Made by a program: the position numbers and the translations under genes. Positions 35,154-43,565 of a stretch of DNA of 64,000 nucleotides are shown one piece after another. Origin of the DNA: Actinopolymorpha pittospori (GTDB taxonomy: Bacteria; Actinomycetota; Actinomycetes; Propionibacteriales; Actinopolymorphaceae); NCBI RefSeq assembly GCF_014873875.1, contig NZ_JADBEM010000001.1, forward strand, positions 1,240,001-1,304,000, in the 5' to 3' direction. Numbering within the stretch: the first letter of the stretch is position 1; every line of letters begins with the position of its first letter. Below the pieces are notes generated by a model, which was not told where the DNA came from, did not search any database, and saw only the letters and a list, made by a program, of their open reading frames with translations.

Positions 35154-35752
35154 TGCGTACCGTCACTCAGGTCCTGGCCGCCGCCAAGGCGCAGGTGTCC
35201 AAGCCCAGCCGGGACTGGACGGGCTGGTGTCTCGCGTTCACCCGGACAGCGTGGGGCATCAAGCCCACCGGTATCCCCGACGCGAACGCCGCGTGGGCCC
35301 GGGCGAAGAAGAAGCGGACAAGCGGAACGGCGCCGGCCGGCGCCCCGATCTACTGGGCGGTGGGCCGGTTCGGTCACATCGCCATCAGCGCGGGTGACGG
35401 CAAGTGCTACTCCACCGACATTCGCCGAAAGGGCAAGGTCGACCTGGTGCCCGTCAGCGAAGTCACCAGCAGGTGGAACGCGAAGCACCGCGGCTGGTCC
35501 GAGGACTACGCGGGCACCGCGCTGCCGCTGGGCACGAGCACGCCAAGGTCCCCTGCGCCCAGGCCCGCACCCAAGCCGGCACCGAAGCCGGCGCCCAAGC
35601 CCCGGGCGCGCAGGCAGTACAGGGTTCGTCCTGGCGACACGATGGGCAAGATCGCCGCCAAGCACGGCGTCACCCTGTCGGCGCTCATCAAGGCGAACGA
35701 CCTCGCCGACCCGGACGTGATCAAGGTCGGGCAGTTGCTCTATCTGCCCTGA
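35153..35752 (+). CDS. Phage-lysin-like CHAP/NlpC-type peptidoglycan hydrolase with LysM
   Basis: 199 residues. Residues about 20-120 resemble actinophage lysin catalytic domains: DWTGWCLAFTRTAWGI with the candidate catalytic Cys, GRFGHIAISAGDGKCYSTDI with the candidate His and Asp, then RRKGKVDLVPVSEV. A repetitive proline-lysine linker (PAPKPAPKPAPKP) follows, then a LysM module (QYRVRPGDTMGKIAAKHGVTLSALIKANDLADPDVIKVGQLLYLP). No signal peptide is present, as in phage endolysins released by holins. No holin or other phage gene is nearby. It may be a domesticated lysin. Confidence 0.8.
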   Translation: MRTVTQVLAAAKAQVSKPSRDWTGWCLAFTRTAWGIKPTGIPDANAAWARAKKKRTSGTAPAGAPIYWAVGRFGHIAISAGDGKCYSTDIRRKGKVDLVPVSEVTSRWNAKHRGWSEDYAGTALPLGTSTPRSPAPRPAPKPAPKPAPKPRARRQYRVRPGDTMGKIAAKHGVTLSALIKANDLADPDVIKVGQLLYLP

Positions 35753-35792
35753 CCCGACGTCTGCCGTAGCTCGACATCAGGCAAGCAGTGCG

Positions 35793-35825
35793 CAGGCGGG
35801 CCCGTCACCACGACGAGCCCGCCTG
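35793..35825. terminator. Hairpin after the lysin gene
   Basis: CAGGCGGGC (35793-35801) and GCCCGCCTG (35817-35825): perfect 9-bp arms, 15-base loop, about 40 bases past the lysin stop. Confidence 0.6.
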
Positions 35826-35997
35826 TCGCATGCCGCACTGGTTCGGAGCGGATCTCCGGTACCTCCCCGGACGTAGCGTCTCGCAGCCGCCTTACCCCCT
35901 GTGGAGTAGGGACGAGAGTCCTCCCCAGGTGGATGACCCGGGCGGCACCGCGACGGCATCATCGCTGACTCCACGGCCCACTCGCTGAGGAGAACCG

Positions 35998-37866
35998 ATG
36001 GCCAAGGCCGTCCCCCACACCCTCGTTCATGCCACCCGAACGCTCGCGTTGCTGTCCAGCGGCCTGCTCGCGGGTGCCTTCGCCTACGGTGCCGTGAACG
36101 TGGCGCCGACCTTCGAGGCCGTGCCGCTCGACGTGCGCCTGACGTTCCACTCCGCACTGATGCGGATGAACGGTCCGGTCATGCAGAGCGCGATGGCGGT
36201 GGCGTTCCTCACCACCCTGGCCCTCACCATCCAGCTCCGCGGACCACTCCGGCTGCTGGCCGGTTGCGCCGGCGCGATGACGGTGGCGACGTTCCTGGTC
36301 ACGCGGTTCGGGAACGTCCCCATCCACCCCCAGATCGAGGCGTGGGCGGTCGGTACGCCTGCAGCCGACCACGCCGAGATCCTCGCCCGGTGGGGAACCT
36401 TCAACCTCATCCGCACCGGGACCGCGCTGGCGGCGTTCGTCCTCCTGCTGGTCCTCGTCGACCGCACCATCCGCCGCCCGGCACCCGCCGTCGTTCCGCA
36501 CCCTGATCCACCGATCCCGATGGAGACAACCATGCGATCCGACGTACCCAGACGCTCGCTGCTGCTCACCGCGCTGGCCGGGGCGGGCGTGGCCGTCCTG
36601 GCGAAGCCCGCGTTCGCCGCCGCCCCGGCGCGTAACCGGCTCGTCCAGGCGCTGACCCGTGCGGCTGACGGCCTGTCCTCGACCGAACCCTCCGGCGACC
36701 TCGCCGACCTGCGACCGTTCGGCCGCCTCGTCGGCCACGCACCGGTGGTCGGAGTCGGTGAGGCCAGCCACGGGGCGCACGACTTCTTCACCCTCAAGCA
36801 CCGGCTGATGCGCTACCTCGTACAGGAGAAGGGATTCACGACGTTCGCGCTGGAGGCGAGCTGGAGTACGGGGCTGCGCCTCAACGCGTACGTCCTGCAC
36901 GGAACCGGCGACCCGCGCCAGATCATGCACGAGGACTTCCAGAGCAACTACCAGATCTGGAACACCCGCGAGTACCTCGACCTGATCGAGTGGATGCGCG
37001 ACCACAACCGCCGCCACGGCACGAAGCTGCAGTTCATGGGCGACGACATCTGCTACACCGGCCGCGAACTCTTCGATGCGGTGACCAGCTACGTGCGCCG
37101 CCACCACCCGACATCCCTTGCCCGGTTCACCGACCTCTACGACGGGCTCGCACCCACGATCGGCGCCGGCGCCTGGATCGACAGCTACCGGTTGGGCCCA
37201 CGAGACCAACGACAGGACGCCGCCACCCGCGCGCAGGACGCGGTTGACGAGCTCGAGCGGCTCGAACCCACGCCGGATCCGCGGGAGGCCGCCTGGGCGC
37301 TCCAGCACGCCCGGGTGATCGCGGCGGCGCTGCGCATGTGGTCGGCCGACTTCACCGATCCGCTCCAGGCGGCACAGGCGTTCGGCTACCGCGAGCAGGT
37401 GATGGCCGACAACGTGCTGTGGTGGCAACGGCGGACCGGGCACAGGATGCTGGTCTCCGGCGCGAACGGGCACATCGCGCGGAGCAGCTTCTGGGCGGGA
37501 TACCCGAAGGTGCAGGGCACGTTCCTCGCCGAACGGCTCGGCGACCACTATGTCAGCGTCGGCTTGACGTTCGACCAGGGCTCCTTCCTCGCCCGGACCG
37601 ACAACGACGCATCGCCCGCGGAGGTGAGTGTCGGGCCGGCGGTCGAGGGCAGCAACGAACACACCCTCGACCAGGTGCCGTTCACGGACTTCCTCCTCGA
37701 CCAGCGTGCCGCTCCCCAACCCGCCCGGTCCTGGCTGGCGCAGGCGCACCCGACGCGTTCGATCGGGGAGTTCTACCCGGAGCCGGACCAGAACGTGGCA
37801 CTGTCGCAGTCCTACGACGCGATCATCCACGTGTCCCGGATCTCCGCCGCACAACCACTGTCCTGA
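35998..37866 (+). CDS. Fusion of DUF1772 membrane protein and erythromycin esterase family protein
   Basis: One open frame of 622 residues. Residues 1-165 show four membrane helices of the DUF1772/anthrone-oxygenase type (LALLSSGLLAGAFAYGAVNVAPTFEAVPLDVRLTFHSALMRMNGPVMQ). Residues about 179-215 look like a signal peptide in the middle of the protein (DVPRRSLLLTALAGAGVAVLAKPAFAAAPA). Residues 220-622 form an erythromycin-esterase-like domain with VGVGEASHGAHDFFTLKHRLMRYL carrying the catalytic E and H. An in-frame ATG at 36532 has GGAGA five bases upstream, so the esterase could also be made separately. It may be a natural fusion or a lost stop codon between two operon genes. Confidence 0.75.
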   Translation: MAKAVPHTLVHATRTLALLSSGLLAGAFAYGAVNVAPTFEAVPLDVRLTFHSALMRMNGPVMQSAMAVAFLTTLALTIQLRGPLRLLAGCAGAMTVATFLVTRFGNVPIHPQIEAWAVGTPAADHAEILARWGTFNLIRTGTALAAFVLLLVLVDRTIRRPAPAVVPHPDPPIPMETTMRSDVPRRSLLLTALAGAGVAVLAKPAFAAAPARNRLVQALTRAADGLSSTEPSGDLADLRPFGRLVGHAPVVGVGEASHGAHDFFTLKHRLMRYLVQEKGFTTFALEASWSTGLRLNAYVLHGTGDPRQIMHEDFQSNYQIWNTREYLDLIEWMRDHNRRHGTKLQFMGDDICYTGRELFDAVTSYVRRHHPTSLARFTDLYDGLAPTIGAGAWIDSYRLGPRDQRQDAATRAQDAVDELERLEPTPDPREAAWALQHARVIAAALRMWSADFTDPLQAAQAFGYREQVMADNVLWWQRRTGHRMLVSGANGHIARSSFWAGYPKVQGTFLAERLGDHYVSVGLTFDQGSFLARTDNDASPAEVSVGPAVEGSNEHTLDQVPFTDFLLDQRAAPQPARSWLAQAHPTRSIGEFYPEPDQNVALSQSYDAIIHVSRISAAQPLS

Positions 37867-37886
37867 CCACCAGGGACCCCCTCCCC

Positions 37887-38609
37887 TCACGGGCCGAGGA
37901 GACCCTCGGGGTAGGTCACTTCCGGCTGGCTCTTCGTGTGGTGCATGGCCCACAGGAGGTCGGCGAGATGGTCGGGATCGACCGTGGGCACCTCGGCGAC
38001 GAGCGTTCCGGCGGCTCTGGCCCTCTCCTGTGCGGCGTGGAAGGGGGTGTGTTCGATGGCCGCGCCGACATGGAGGCTGCCGACGTAGACACCCTGCTTC
38101 GAGACCTCCTGGTGCAAGGACTGGAGGTAGTTGCGCCGAGCGGCCAGAACGGGACCGGTGCCGCTCATGTTCGCCCAGCCGTGTACGGCGCTGGCGCCCT
38201 GGGCGGTCAGGATGGCGCCGCGTCCTCGTTCGACCATGGGCGGCAGGAACTCCTGGACGAGCGCGAGCAGCGTGTAGAGGCCGAGCGGCATGGTGTCGTA
38301 GGCGTACTCGGGGGTCAGTGTGGTCGCGGAGACAAACCCACCGACGCTGGGGCCGTAGTAGAGCACGTCGGGGTCGCCCACCTGCGCGCGGATCCGCTCG
38401 GCAAGTCCGGGCACGGCACTGGGCTCGGACAGGTCGGTGGGCAGGACGTGCACGGTCGCTCCGGTCCCGGCCAGGTCGCTGGCGAGGTCCTCGAGCGGCT
38501 GCCGGCGGCGAGCCACGAGGACGACGGCGTAGCCCTCGCGGGCATAGCGGTGGGCGACGGCCCGACCGAGGCGGGGACCTGTTCCGAACACGGCGATGGA
38601 CTTCGGCAT
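37887..38609 (-). CDS. SDR-family oxidoreductase
   Basis: 240 residues from ATG 38609, with GGAGG five bases upstream. The N-terminal fold is AVFGTGPRLGRAVAHRYAREGYAVVLVARR, but the usual TGxxxGIG glycine pattern is degenerate. The catalytic Tyr is not in a clean YxxxK: after AQGASAVHGWANMSGTGPVLAARRNYLQSL there is no obvious YxxxK. This puts it in an atypical SDR group like those annotated as Rossmann-fold oxidoreductases of unknown activity. It is divergent from the MarR gene with a 27-bp palindrome between them, so MarR control is likely. Confidence 0.8.
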   Translation of the reverse strand: MPKSIAVFGTGPRLGRAVAHRYAREGYAVVLVARRRQPLEDLASDLAGTGATVHVLPTDLSEPSAVPGLAERIRAQVGDPDVLYYGPSVGGFVSATTLTPEYAYDTMPLGLYTLLALVQEFLPPMVERGRGAILTAQGASAVHGWANMSGTGPVLAARRNYLQSLHQEVSKQGVYVGSLHVGAAIEHTPFHAAQERARAAGTLVAEVPTVDPDHLADLLWAMHHTKSQPEVTYPEGLLGP

Positions 38610-38645
38610 GGATCCTCCAGATGGTGGGCGCAGCCCCGTGAGCAC

Positions 38646-38683
38646 GATCAGTGGCGCTGATCGTCAGTGTCACTGACGATCAG
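38646..38683. promoter_or_regulatory. MarR operator: 27-bp perfect palindrome plus overlapping repeat
   Basis: CTGATCGTCAGTG (38657-38669), one T, CACTGACGATCAG (38671-38683). The left part also pairs with GATCAG at 38646-38651 across five bases. It sits between the SDR and MarR starts and just upstream of the MarR -10 (TATCAT, 38693-38698). Confidence 0.85.
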
Positions 38684-38704
38684 TCTTACCACTATCATGG
38701 CTTC

Positions 38705-39181
38705 GTGTCACCCGACCGTGAAGCCACCCAGCCGAAGCACCAGGTGTCTCAGCACCAGGCCTCGGGGCAGCCGTCTCCGCGTCTGGGTTACCTGCTCAAG
38801 CACGCACATCTGCGATTCATCGAGGTCACCCGGGACACCCTGGCGCCGTTGGGCGTCGACAGCCGCCAGTGGGCGGCGCTGCTCTGCCTCGGCGATCAGG
38901 AGCAGCACTCCCAGGCCGAGGTCGCTCAGCTCCTGGGCGTCGACCGCACGACCATGGTCGCCCTCGTGGACGACCTGGAGGCTCGCGGGCTGGTCCGGCG
39001 CCGCCCGCACCGCGACGACCGCCGCAAGAACGTCGTCGAACTCACGGCCGCGGGCCGCGACATCGCGCGACGCGGTGCCCGACGAATCGACGACGCCGAA
39101 CGACGATTCCTCGACCGACTCGACGAGCGGGACGCCCAACAGCTCAAGGACGCCTTGGCCTCCTTGCTCGAAACCGAGTAG
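38705..39181 (+). CDS. MarR-family transcriptional regulator
   Basis: 158 residues from GTG 38705. TATCAT ends six bases before the GTG and no ribosome site is seen, so a leaderless start fits; the longer frame from 38651 would run through the operator. Winged HTH: LCLGDQEQHSQAEVAQLLGVDRTTMVALVDDLEARGLVRRRPHRDDRRKNVVELTAAGRDI. It is divergent from the SDR gene, its probable target, with a long palindromic operator between. The effector is unknown. Confidence 0.9.
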   Translation: MSPDREATQPKHQVSQHQASGQPSPRLGYLLKHAHLRFIEVTRDTLAPLGVDSRQWAALLCLGDQEQHSQAEVAQLLGVDRTTMVALVDDLEARGLVRRRPHRDDRRKNVVELTAAGRDIARRGARRIDDAERRFLDRLDERDAQQLKDALASLLETE

Positions 39182-39207
39182 GACCTGCCGGGCGGCAACG
39201 ATAGGTT
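39179..39207 (+). promoter_or_regulatory. Sigma-70-type promoter overlapping the MarR stop
   Basis: TAGGAC (39179-39184), 17 bases, TAGGTT (39202-39207), then seven bases to GTG 39215. Probable leaderless transcript for the phosphotransferase. Confidence 0.55.
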
Positions 39208-39214
39208 CACCACT

Positions 39215-40204
39215 GTGATCGGGTCCGAGGCGATCGCCGAGCAGGCGGCGGAGGCGTTTCGGCTGGGCCCGGTCCTAGCCAGTCCGGCCGCGGTCGACGA
39301 GGCATGGTCCAACCAGGTGTTCCGAGTCCTGACCCGCTCAGGGCGATACGCCGTCAAGGTGCTCACGACCACGTCCCGCGAGGCACTTAGCACCGGAGCG
39401 GCCATCGAGGCCGCCGCGGCGGCGACCGGAACGATCCCGATGCCGACGCCTGTCGCCGCCGCCGACGGCACCTTCTTCGCGGAGATCGAGACGGACCACG
39501 GGCCGAGGCTGGCGCGCTGCCACCACTGGGTCGATGGCACACCGTGCTCCGCGGCACCACCGAGTCCCGCCATCGCGAGGGAGGTGGGGCGGTCCCTCGG
39601 GATCCTGCACGCGCTCCGTCTGGACGGCGGCGACAGTTCCCGCCTGCCCCCGGTCGAGCTGGATCGTTGGCACCGTGCGGCGGCCGACGCTTCGCGCGGC
39701 GACCTTAACTGGGCGCGGCAGGTGAGCGACCTCACTCCGCTTGTCGAAGAGGTCGCCGACCAGGTCGAGCGACTACGTCAGGCGCGGCTGCTCCTTCGGT
39801 TGAGCCATGACGACCTCGACCCGAAGAACGCCGTCGTACTTCCCGACGGGCGCGTCGCCATCACCGACTGGGACTACGCCGGACCCGTCCTGCCCGACGT
39901 CGAACTCGTCGTCGCCGCGACGTCCTTCGCCGGCGGTGACGACTGCGCCGACGTCGACCTGGTACGGCACTTCGTCACCGCCTACCGGGACGCGGGTGGG
40001 GACGCGACGCCCGTCGATCCGGACCGGACCGTCGTGGAGGCCGGGAAGATCGACTGGATGCTGCGCAACATCGAAGGAGCCCTGCACCCCGTACCCGGCG
40101 ACAACGCGGCGTTGCGTCACCAGACCGCGCAGGAGCTCCTCGCGTCCTTCGCCGACAGCATCGTCTGGCTGCGGACGTGGGCAACGACGATCCGCGACCT
40201 GTAG
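39215..40204 (+). CDS. Aminoglycoside-phosphotransferase-fold kinase
   Basis: 329 residues from GTG 39215. The N-lobe has SNQVFRVLTRSGRYAVKVL with the ATP-binding Lys. The catalytic loop SHDDLDPKNAV gives the H-x-D-x4-N pattern, and ITDWDYAG is the DxD metal-binding equivalent. The fold covers aminoglycoside, choline and homoserine kinases; the spacing does not single out a substrate, so a resistance role should not be assumed. Single-gene unit after MarR. Confidence 0.85.
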   Translation: MIGSEAIAEQAAEAFRLGPVLASPAAVDEAWSNQVFRVLTRSGRYAVKVLTTTSREALSTGAAIEAAAAATGTIPMPTPVAAADGTFFAEIETDHGPRLARCHHWVDGTPCSAAPPSPAIAREVGRSLGILHALRLDGGDSSRLPPVELDRWHRAAADASRGDLNWARQVSDLTPLVEEVADQVERLRQARLLLRLSHDDLDPKNAVVLPDGRVAITDWDYAGPVLPDVELVVAATSFAGGDDCADVDLVRHFVTAYRDAGGDATPVDPDRTVVEAGKIDWMLRNIEGALHPVPGDNAALRHQTAQELLASFADSIVWLRTWATTIRDL

Positions 40205-40310
40205 CTGGCAGCTCGAAGGAGCCTGGCCGTTGGCCCGTCCGTCTGGGCTGTCACGGGTGGCCGACGAACGCGCTTCATCGACTGCCTCAGGATGCCGCGC
40301 GTCCTCGAGC

Positions 40311-40339
40311 TTGAATATAAATGCACATTCATTTATGGT
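40311..40339 (+). promoter_or_regulatory. Promoter whose spacer is a TetR-type operator
   Basis: TTGAAT (40311-40316), 17 bases, TATGGT (40334-40339), six bases to ATG 40346. An inverted repeat ATAAATG-6-CATTTAT (40317-40336) fills the spacer and overlaps the -10. The segment is strikingly AT-rich for this genome. Confidence 0.75.
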
Positions 40340-40345
40340 CGAGCT

Positions 40346-41260
40346 ATGATCACACGTGACTTGTCAGGTCGGATCGCTGTTGTGGCCGGAGCGACAAGAG
40401 GGGCCGGGCGCGCGATCGCCATCGAGCTTGGCGCGCTGGGCGCAACGGTGTACGGCACGGGCCGGAGCACGAGAGAAGGCCGATCCGTCATGGACCGGCC
40501 GGAGACGATCGAGGAAACCGCCGAGAGAGTCCACGCGGCCGGCGGGACCGGAAACGCGGTCCGCTGCGATCACAGCAAGCCGGGTGAGGTCGCCGCCCTT
40601 GCGGAGCGGATTCGCGCTGAGTACGGACGGGTCGACATCCTGGTCAACGACATCTGGGGCGGCGACCATCTGGTCGACTGGGAGAAGAAGCTCTGGGAGC
40701 ATCCCCTCGACGACACCCTCGCCGTGATCCGCAACGGGGTGGAAACCCATGTCATCACCTCGCACCACCTGCTCCCGCTGGTGTTGGAGAGCGATGCGGG
40801 CCTGATTGTCGAGGTCGGTGACGGAAAGGCCGAGGTCCCCTACCGCGGCAACATCGCCTACGACATCGTGAAGTCCACCGTCGTGAGGCTTGCCGGGTCC
40901 CTCAACGCCGAGGTGTCGGCCGGCGGTGCGATGGCGCTCAGCGTGACACCGGGGTTCCTTCGATCCGAGGCGATGCTCGAACGCATCGGGGTCACGGAAC
41001 AGAACTGGCGCGAGGCCAGCGACTTCGGCGGAGGGTTCTTCTCACATTCGGAGACACCGCACCTGCTGGGACGGGGACTGGCAGCACTGGCCGCAGATCC
41101 GGGGCGCTCCCGATTCGCGGGCGCCTGCCTCGGCTCCTGGGACCTGATGCACGAGTACGGGGTCGTGGACCTGGACGGGAGTTCACCAGACTGGGGAAGC
41201 GTCGATGCCGAGGCCCGCCGGTCGATCGTCGACGACGGCTTCCCGGACGTGGGCGCCTGA
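40346..41260 (+). CDS. SDR-family oxidoreductase
   Basis: 304 residues from ATG 40346. Rossmann motif VAGATRGAGRAIAIELGALGATVYGTGRST with the Gly-rich turn, then VDILVNDIWGGDHLVDWEKKLW, a partial family pattern. The catalytic Y-x-x-x-K is IAYDIVKSTVVRLAG. It resembles the SDR group with a C-terminal extension seen in human DHRS1-like proteins. Its stop overlaps the next ATG (TGATG), so SDR and TetR form an operon controlled by the AT-rich operator upstream. Leaderless start is likely. Confidence 0.9.
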   Translation: MITRDLSGRIAVVAGATRGAGRAIAIELGALGATVYGTGRSTREGRSVMDRPETIEETAERVHAAGGTGNAVRCDHSKPGEVAALAERIRAEYGRVDILVNDIWGGDHLVDWEKKLWEHPLDDTLAVIRNGVETHVITSHHLLPLVLESDAGLIVEVGDGKAEVPYRGNIAYDIVKSTVVRLAGSLNAEVSAGGAMALSVTPGFLRSEAMLERIGVTEQNWREASDFGGGFFSHSETPHLLGRGLAALAADPGRSRFAGACLGSWDLMHEYGVVDLDGSSPDWGSVDAEARRSIVDDGFPDVGA

Positions 41261-41841
41261 TGCCACGGAGCAAGAACCTCAGTGACGAGGCGGTACTGGC
41301 TGGCGTACTCCGGTTGGTGCAGCGCATCGGCCCGGAAGGTTTCACCCTCGCCGCGGCAGGGGCCGAGGTCGGGCTGTCCGCCTCAACTTTGGTGCAGCGA
41401 TTCGGATCGAAGCGAGCGCTCTTGCTGGCCGCCGACCGATGGGGGGTCGAGCGTTGGGTGGGCGGCATGGACGAAACCCCGTCCGGCGGACCGGCGCTCG
41501 ATCGGCTGATCGCCGGCCTGGTGCATGGGGTGGATTCTGAGACGACGGCAGAGGAGATGGCGAACTCGGTTTCCCTCCTCCAGATCGCTCTTGCCGACAG
41601 CGAGTTCCATGAATCCACCAGGGACGGAGCTGTCCGGCTGCGCGCCAAGATCGTCGAACGACTGCGTGAGGCCACAGCGAATGAGGAACTTCGGCCCGGG
41701 ATCGACATCGACGCCTTGGCCGAGTTGGTCGAGATCACCTATCACGGCGCGATGATCAGCTGGGCCATTCATCGCGACGGCCCGCTGGTCACCTCGTTGA
41801 GAGCGAGGTTCGCCCAACTCCTGCAGCCTTACCGCGTCTGA
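41260..41841 (+). CDS. TetR-family transcriptional regulator
   Basis: 193 residues starting in the TGATG overlap with the SDR gene. The HTH region reads [50 protein letters not shown] (residues about 9-58), which is a normal TetR layout. It probably represses its own operon through the repeat at 40317-40336. The ligand is unknown. Confidence 0.9.
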   Translation: MPRSKNLSDEAVLAGVLRLVQRIGPEGFTLAAAGAEVGLSASTLVQRFGSKRALLLAADRWGVERWVGGMDETPSGGPALDRLIAGLVHGVDSETTAEEMANSVSLLQIALADSEFHESTRDGAVRLRAKIVERLREATANEELRPGIDIDALAELVEITYHGAMISWAIHRDGPLVTSLRARFAQLLQPYRV

Positions 41842-41924
41842 TCGAAGATCAGAAAGACATCGATGGGACTGCTGCACGATGAGTTGCGGAGTTCCTTCCT
41901 GCCGCTGGGGCGAGGATCGAACGA

Positions 41925-42553
41925 ATGAAAGCATTCGCGCACAACACCGAGACCATCGAGGTGGTGGGGGCGCGCACCAACAACCTCCGCGATGTCACCG
42001 TGAGCATTCCCAAGAGATCGCCTTTACCGGGGTCAGCGGCCGCGGCAAGACCTCGTTGGCGATCGACACCATTCACAGCGAGGCGCAACTCCGTTACCTG
42101 AAGGGGCTCTCGCCGTTCGTCCGGCAGTTCACTACGCGCACCTGGCGCGCGGCTGAGTTCCCGGCCGCCAACATGCTCTCCGACGCGCGATCGGTGGCGC
42201 GGATATATGCGGCCACGGTCAGCGACGTCGACGTGGTGCGGCTGCTCGATCCGTCAACAGTCGAGAGCATGACAGTCGTCCAGACCGACAAGACGCCCAT
42301 GTACGGGCTGCCGTCGGGGCTGCACATCCCGGCTGACCGCTCCTTCTACATGTCGCTCGGGTTCATGCGATCCTGCCCGCCAATGCCGATGGTCGGGCCG
42401 GGGTCGTTCGGCCACCCGGGCTCCGGCGGATCGATCGGCTTCGCCGACCCCGATGCTGGTGTCGGCTTCGGCTACGTCACGAACCTCTGGTCCTTCCGCG
42501 ACGACTCGCGGGCGGCAAACCTGGCCAAGGCCGTCCGGTCCTGCCTCGGATGA
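41925..42553 (+). pseudogene. Chimeric remnant: UvrA-like 5' end joined to the 3' end of a beta-lactamase-family hydrolase
   Basis: ATG 41925 with GAGGA upstream begins [22 protein letters not shown], the start of UvrA-like ATPases. Near 42014 one base is missing and the frame moves to [29 protein letters not shown], the Walker A region. At about 42125-42140 the homology changes without a stop to the C-terminal part of a serine beta-lactamase/esterase ([59 protein letters not shown]). Neither partner keeps its catalytic core. This is a deletion fusion of two genes, not a working protein. Confidence 0.7.
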
Positions 42554-42581
42554 CGGGAGCGCCCTCGCGTGAGGGGGCTCC

Positions 42582-42653
42582 AGGACACTGCTGGAACTGG
42601 CAGCCCACCACGGCATCCCCGGCGCCGTGGTGGGCGTCGCCGAGGACGGAGGG
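42582..42653 (+). pseudogene. Possible N-terminal fragment of a serine hydrolase
   Basis: A frame here reads RTLLELAAHHGIPGAVVGVAEDGG, like the first strand-helix unit of beta-lactamase/D-ala-D-ala-carboxypeptidase-type serine hydrolases, then loses similarity. It lies 30 bases after the chimeric remnant that contains the C-terminal part of such a gene. Short, so uncertain. Confidence 0.4.
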
Positions 42654-42753
42654 AACCTCATTGGTGGCCCGCAGTTGCGCCTCGCACGCCGGACTGTCGG
42701 CGAGAGCGACGTTGCGCACGATTCCTTGGATCCACGCCGAAAGCGGCGAGAGG

Positions 42754-43482
42754 TCAAGCCTGTCGCCCGGCGTTCCGGACGGCCAGGCTGTGCTGCCACT
42801 CTTCGATGGCCTTGCGGTGGGACTCACTCACCAGGAGAAGGAGTTCGGCGGTGGACTCGAAGCGGGCGCCCGCAGGAGTCCCGACCCCGAGAACTTCGGC
42901 TCCGCGCTGCGATGCGGCCATCAGGGCGTTGTTCATCTGCAGAGTCGCGAGGAGGGATCGGAGCCAGCTCTGGTCGTCGATGACATAGCGTTCGCGGCGC
43001 ATGCCGGGAGTTCGTTCCCGCCTGAGCATTCCCTGCTGTTCGAGGTAGGTGACGGCATGCGAGACGGACGCGGGGCTGACGCGAAGCCGCTGGACCAGGT
43101 CGGCGGCGGTGAGGATGCCGGCGTCGGTGATGTACAGGCAGGTCATCACCCTGGCCATCATCCGGGGCACCCCCTGCTGAACGAGGAGGTCGGTGAAGGA
43201 CTCGGTGAAGTCCTGGACCGCTCGAGGGTCCCGCCCACGGCCGCTGTCGGGGGCCAGCGGCGCCGGAGGTTGAGGCTGCTTGCGTCGGCGCGCACGATGC
43301 CGTGTGGCCTCGTGCGCCCGGTCGGCCCTGTAACCGTCGGGTCCGCCATTGCGGGTGACCTCCCGCATGATGGTCGAGGCGGGCCGCGCCAGGCGCTTGC
43401 CGATCTCTGTGTATCCGAGCCCCTCGGCCAGCCCCGCAGCGATGTGCTGCCGATCCTGGTCGGTCAGTCTGCCTCCGGGCAT
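42754..43482 (-). CDS. Transcriptional regulator with IS30-type HTH_38 fused to a MarR/GbsR domain
   Basis: 242 residues from ATG 43482. Residues about 4-65 (RLTDQDRQHIAAGLAEGLGYTEIGKRLARPASTIMREVTRNGGPDGYRADRAHEATRHRARRRK) match the HTH_38 DNA-binding domain of IS30-family transposases. A GbsR/MarR winged helix follows (VPRMMARVMTCLYITDAGILTAADLVQRLRVSPASVSHAVTYLEQQGMLRRERT) and then a helical end. No DDE catalytic domain is present, so it is a regulator, not a transposase. It is divergent from the serine hydrolase at 43801, with CATTGCAAT repeats between. Two DNA-binding domains in one protein is the notable feature. Confidence 0.8.
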   Translation of the reverse strand: MPGGRLTDQDRQHIAAGLAEGLGYTEIGKRLARPASTIMREVTRNGGPDGYRADRAHEATRHRARRRKQPQPPAPLAPDSGRGRDPRAVQDFTESFTDLLVQQGVPRMMARVMTCLYITDAGILTAADLVQRLRVSPASVSHAVTYLEQQGMLRRERTPGMRRERYVIDDQSWLRSLLATLQMNNALMAASQRGAEVLGVGTPAGARFESTAELLLLVSESHRKAIEEWQHSLAVRNAGRQA

Positions 43483-43565
43483 CGGTGCTCGTCTCCCAAC
43501 CGGTCGACGTGCGCGGACCTCGGCGCCCGCACACCCCGCTGCACAGTATGCATTCACGCGGAGGT

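Noticed and set aside
35046..35752. Prophage
   Set aside because: Only a lysin-like gene and a small peptide gene; no structural, integrase, holin or packaging genes around them.
35959..38673. 904-codon minus-strand frame
   Set aside because: Covers the DUF1772/esterase gene antisense and shows low-complexity histidine/arginine/glutamine sequence; a shadow.
39215..40204. Calling the phosphotransferase an aminoglycoside resistance gene
   Set aside because: The fold is shared with many metabolic kinases and nothing in the sequence fixes an antibiotic substrate.
42754..43482. IS30-type insertion sequence
   Set aside because: Only the HTH_38 domain is present, fused to a MarR domain; no DDE domain or terminal inverted repeats seen.
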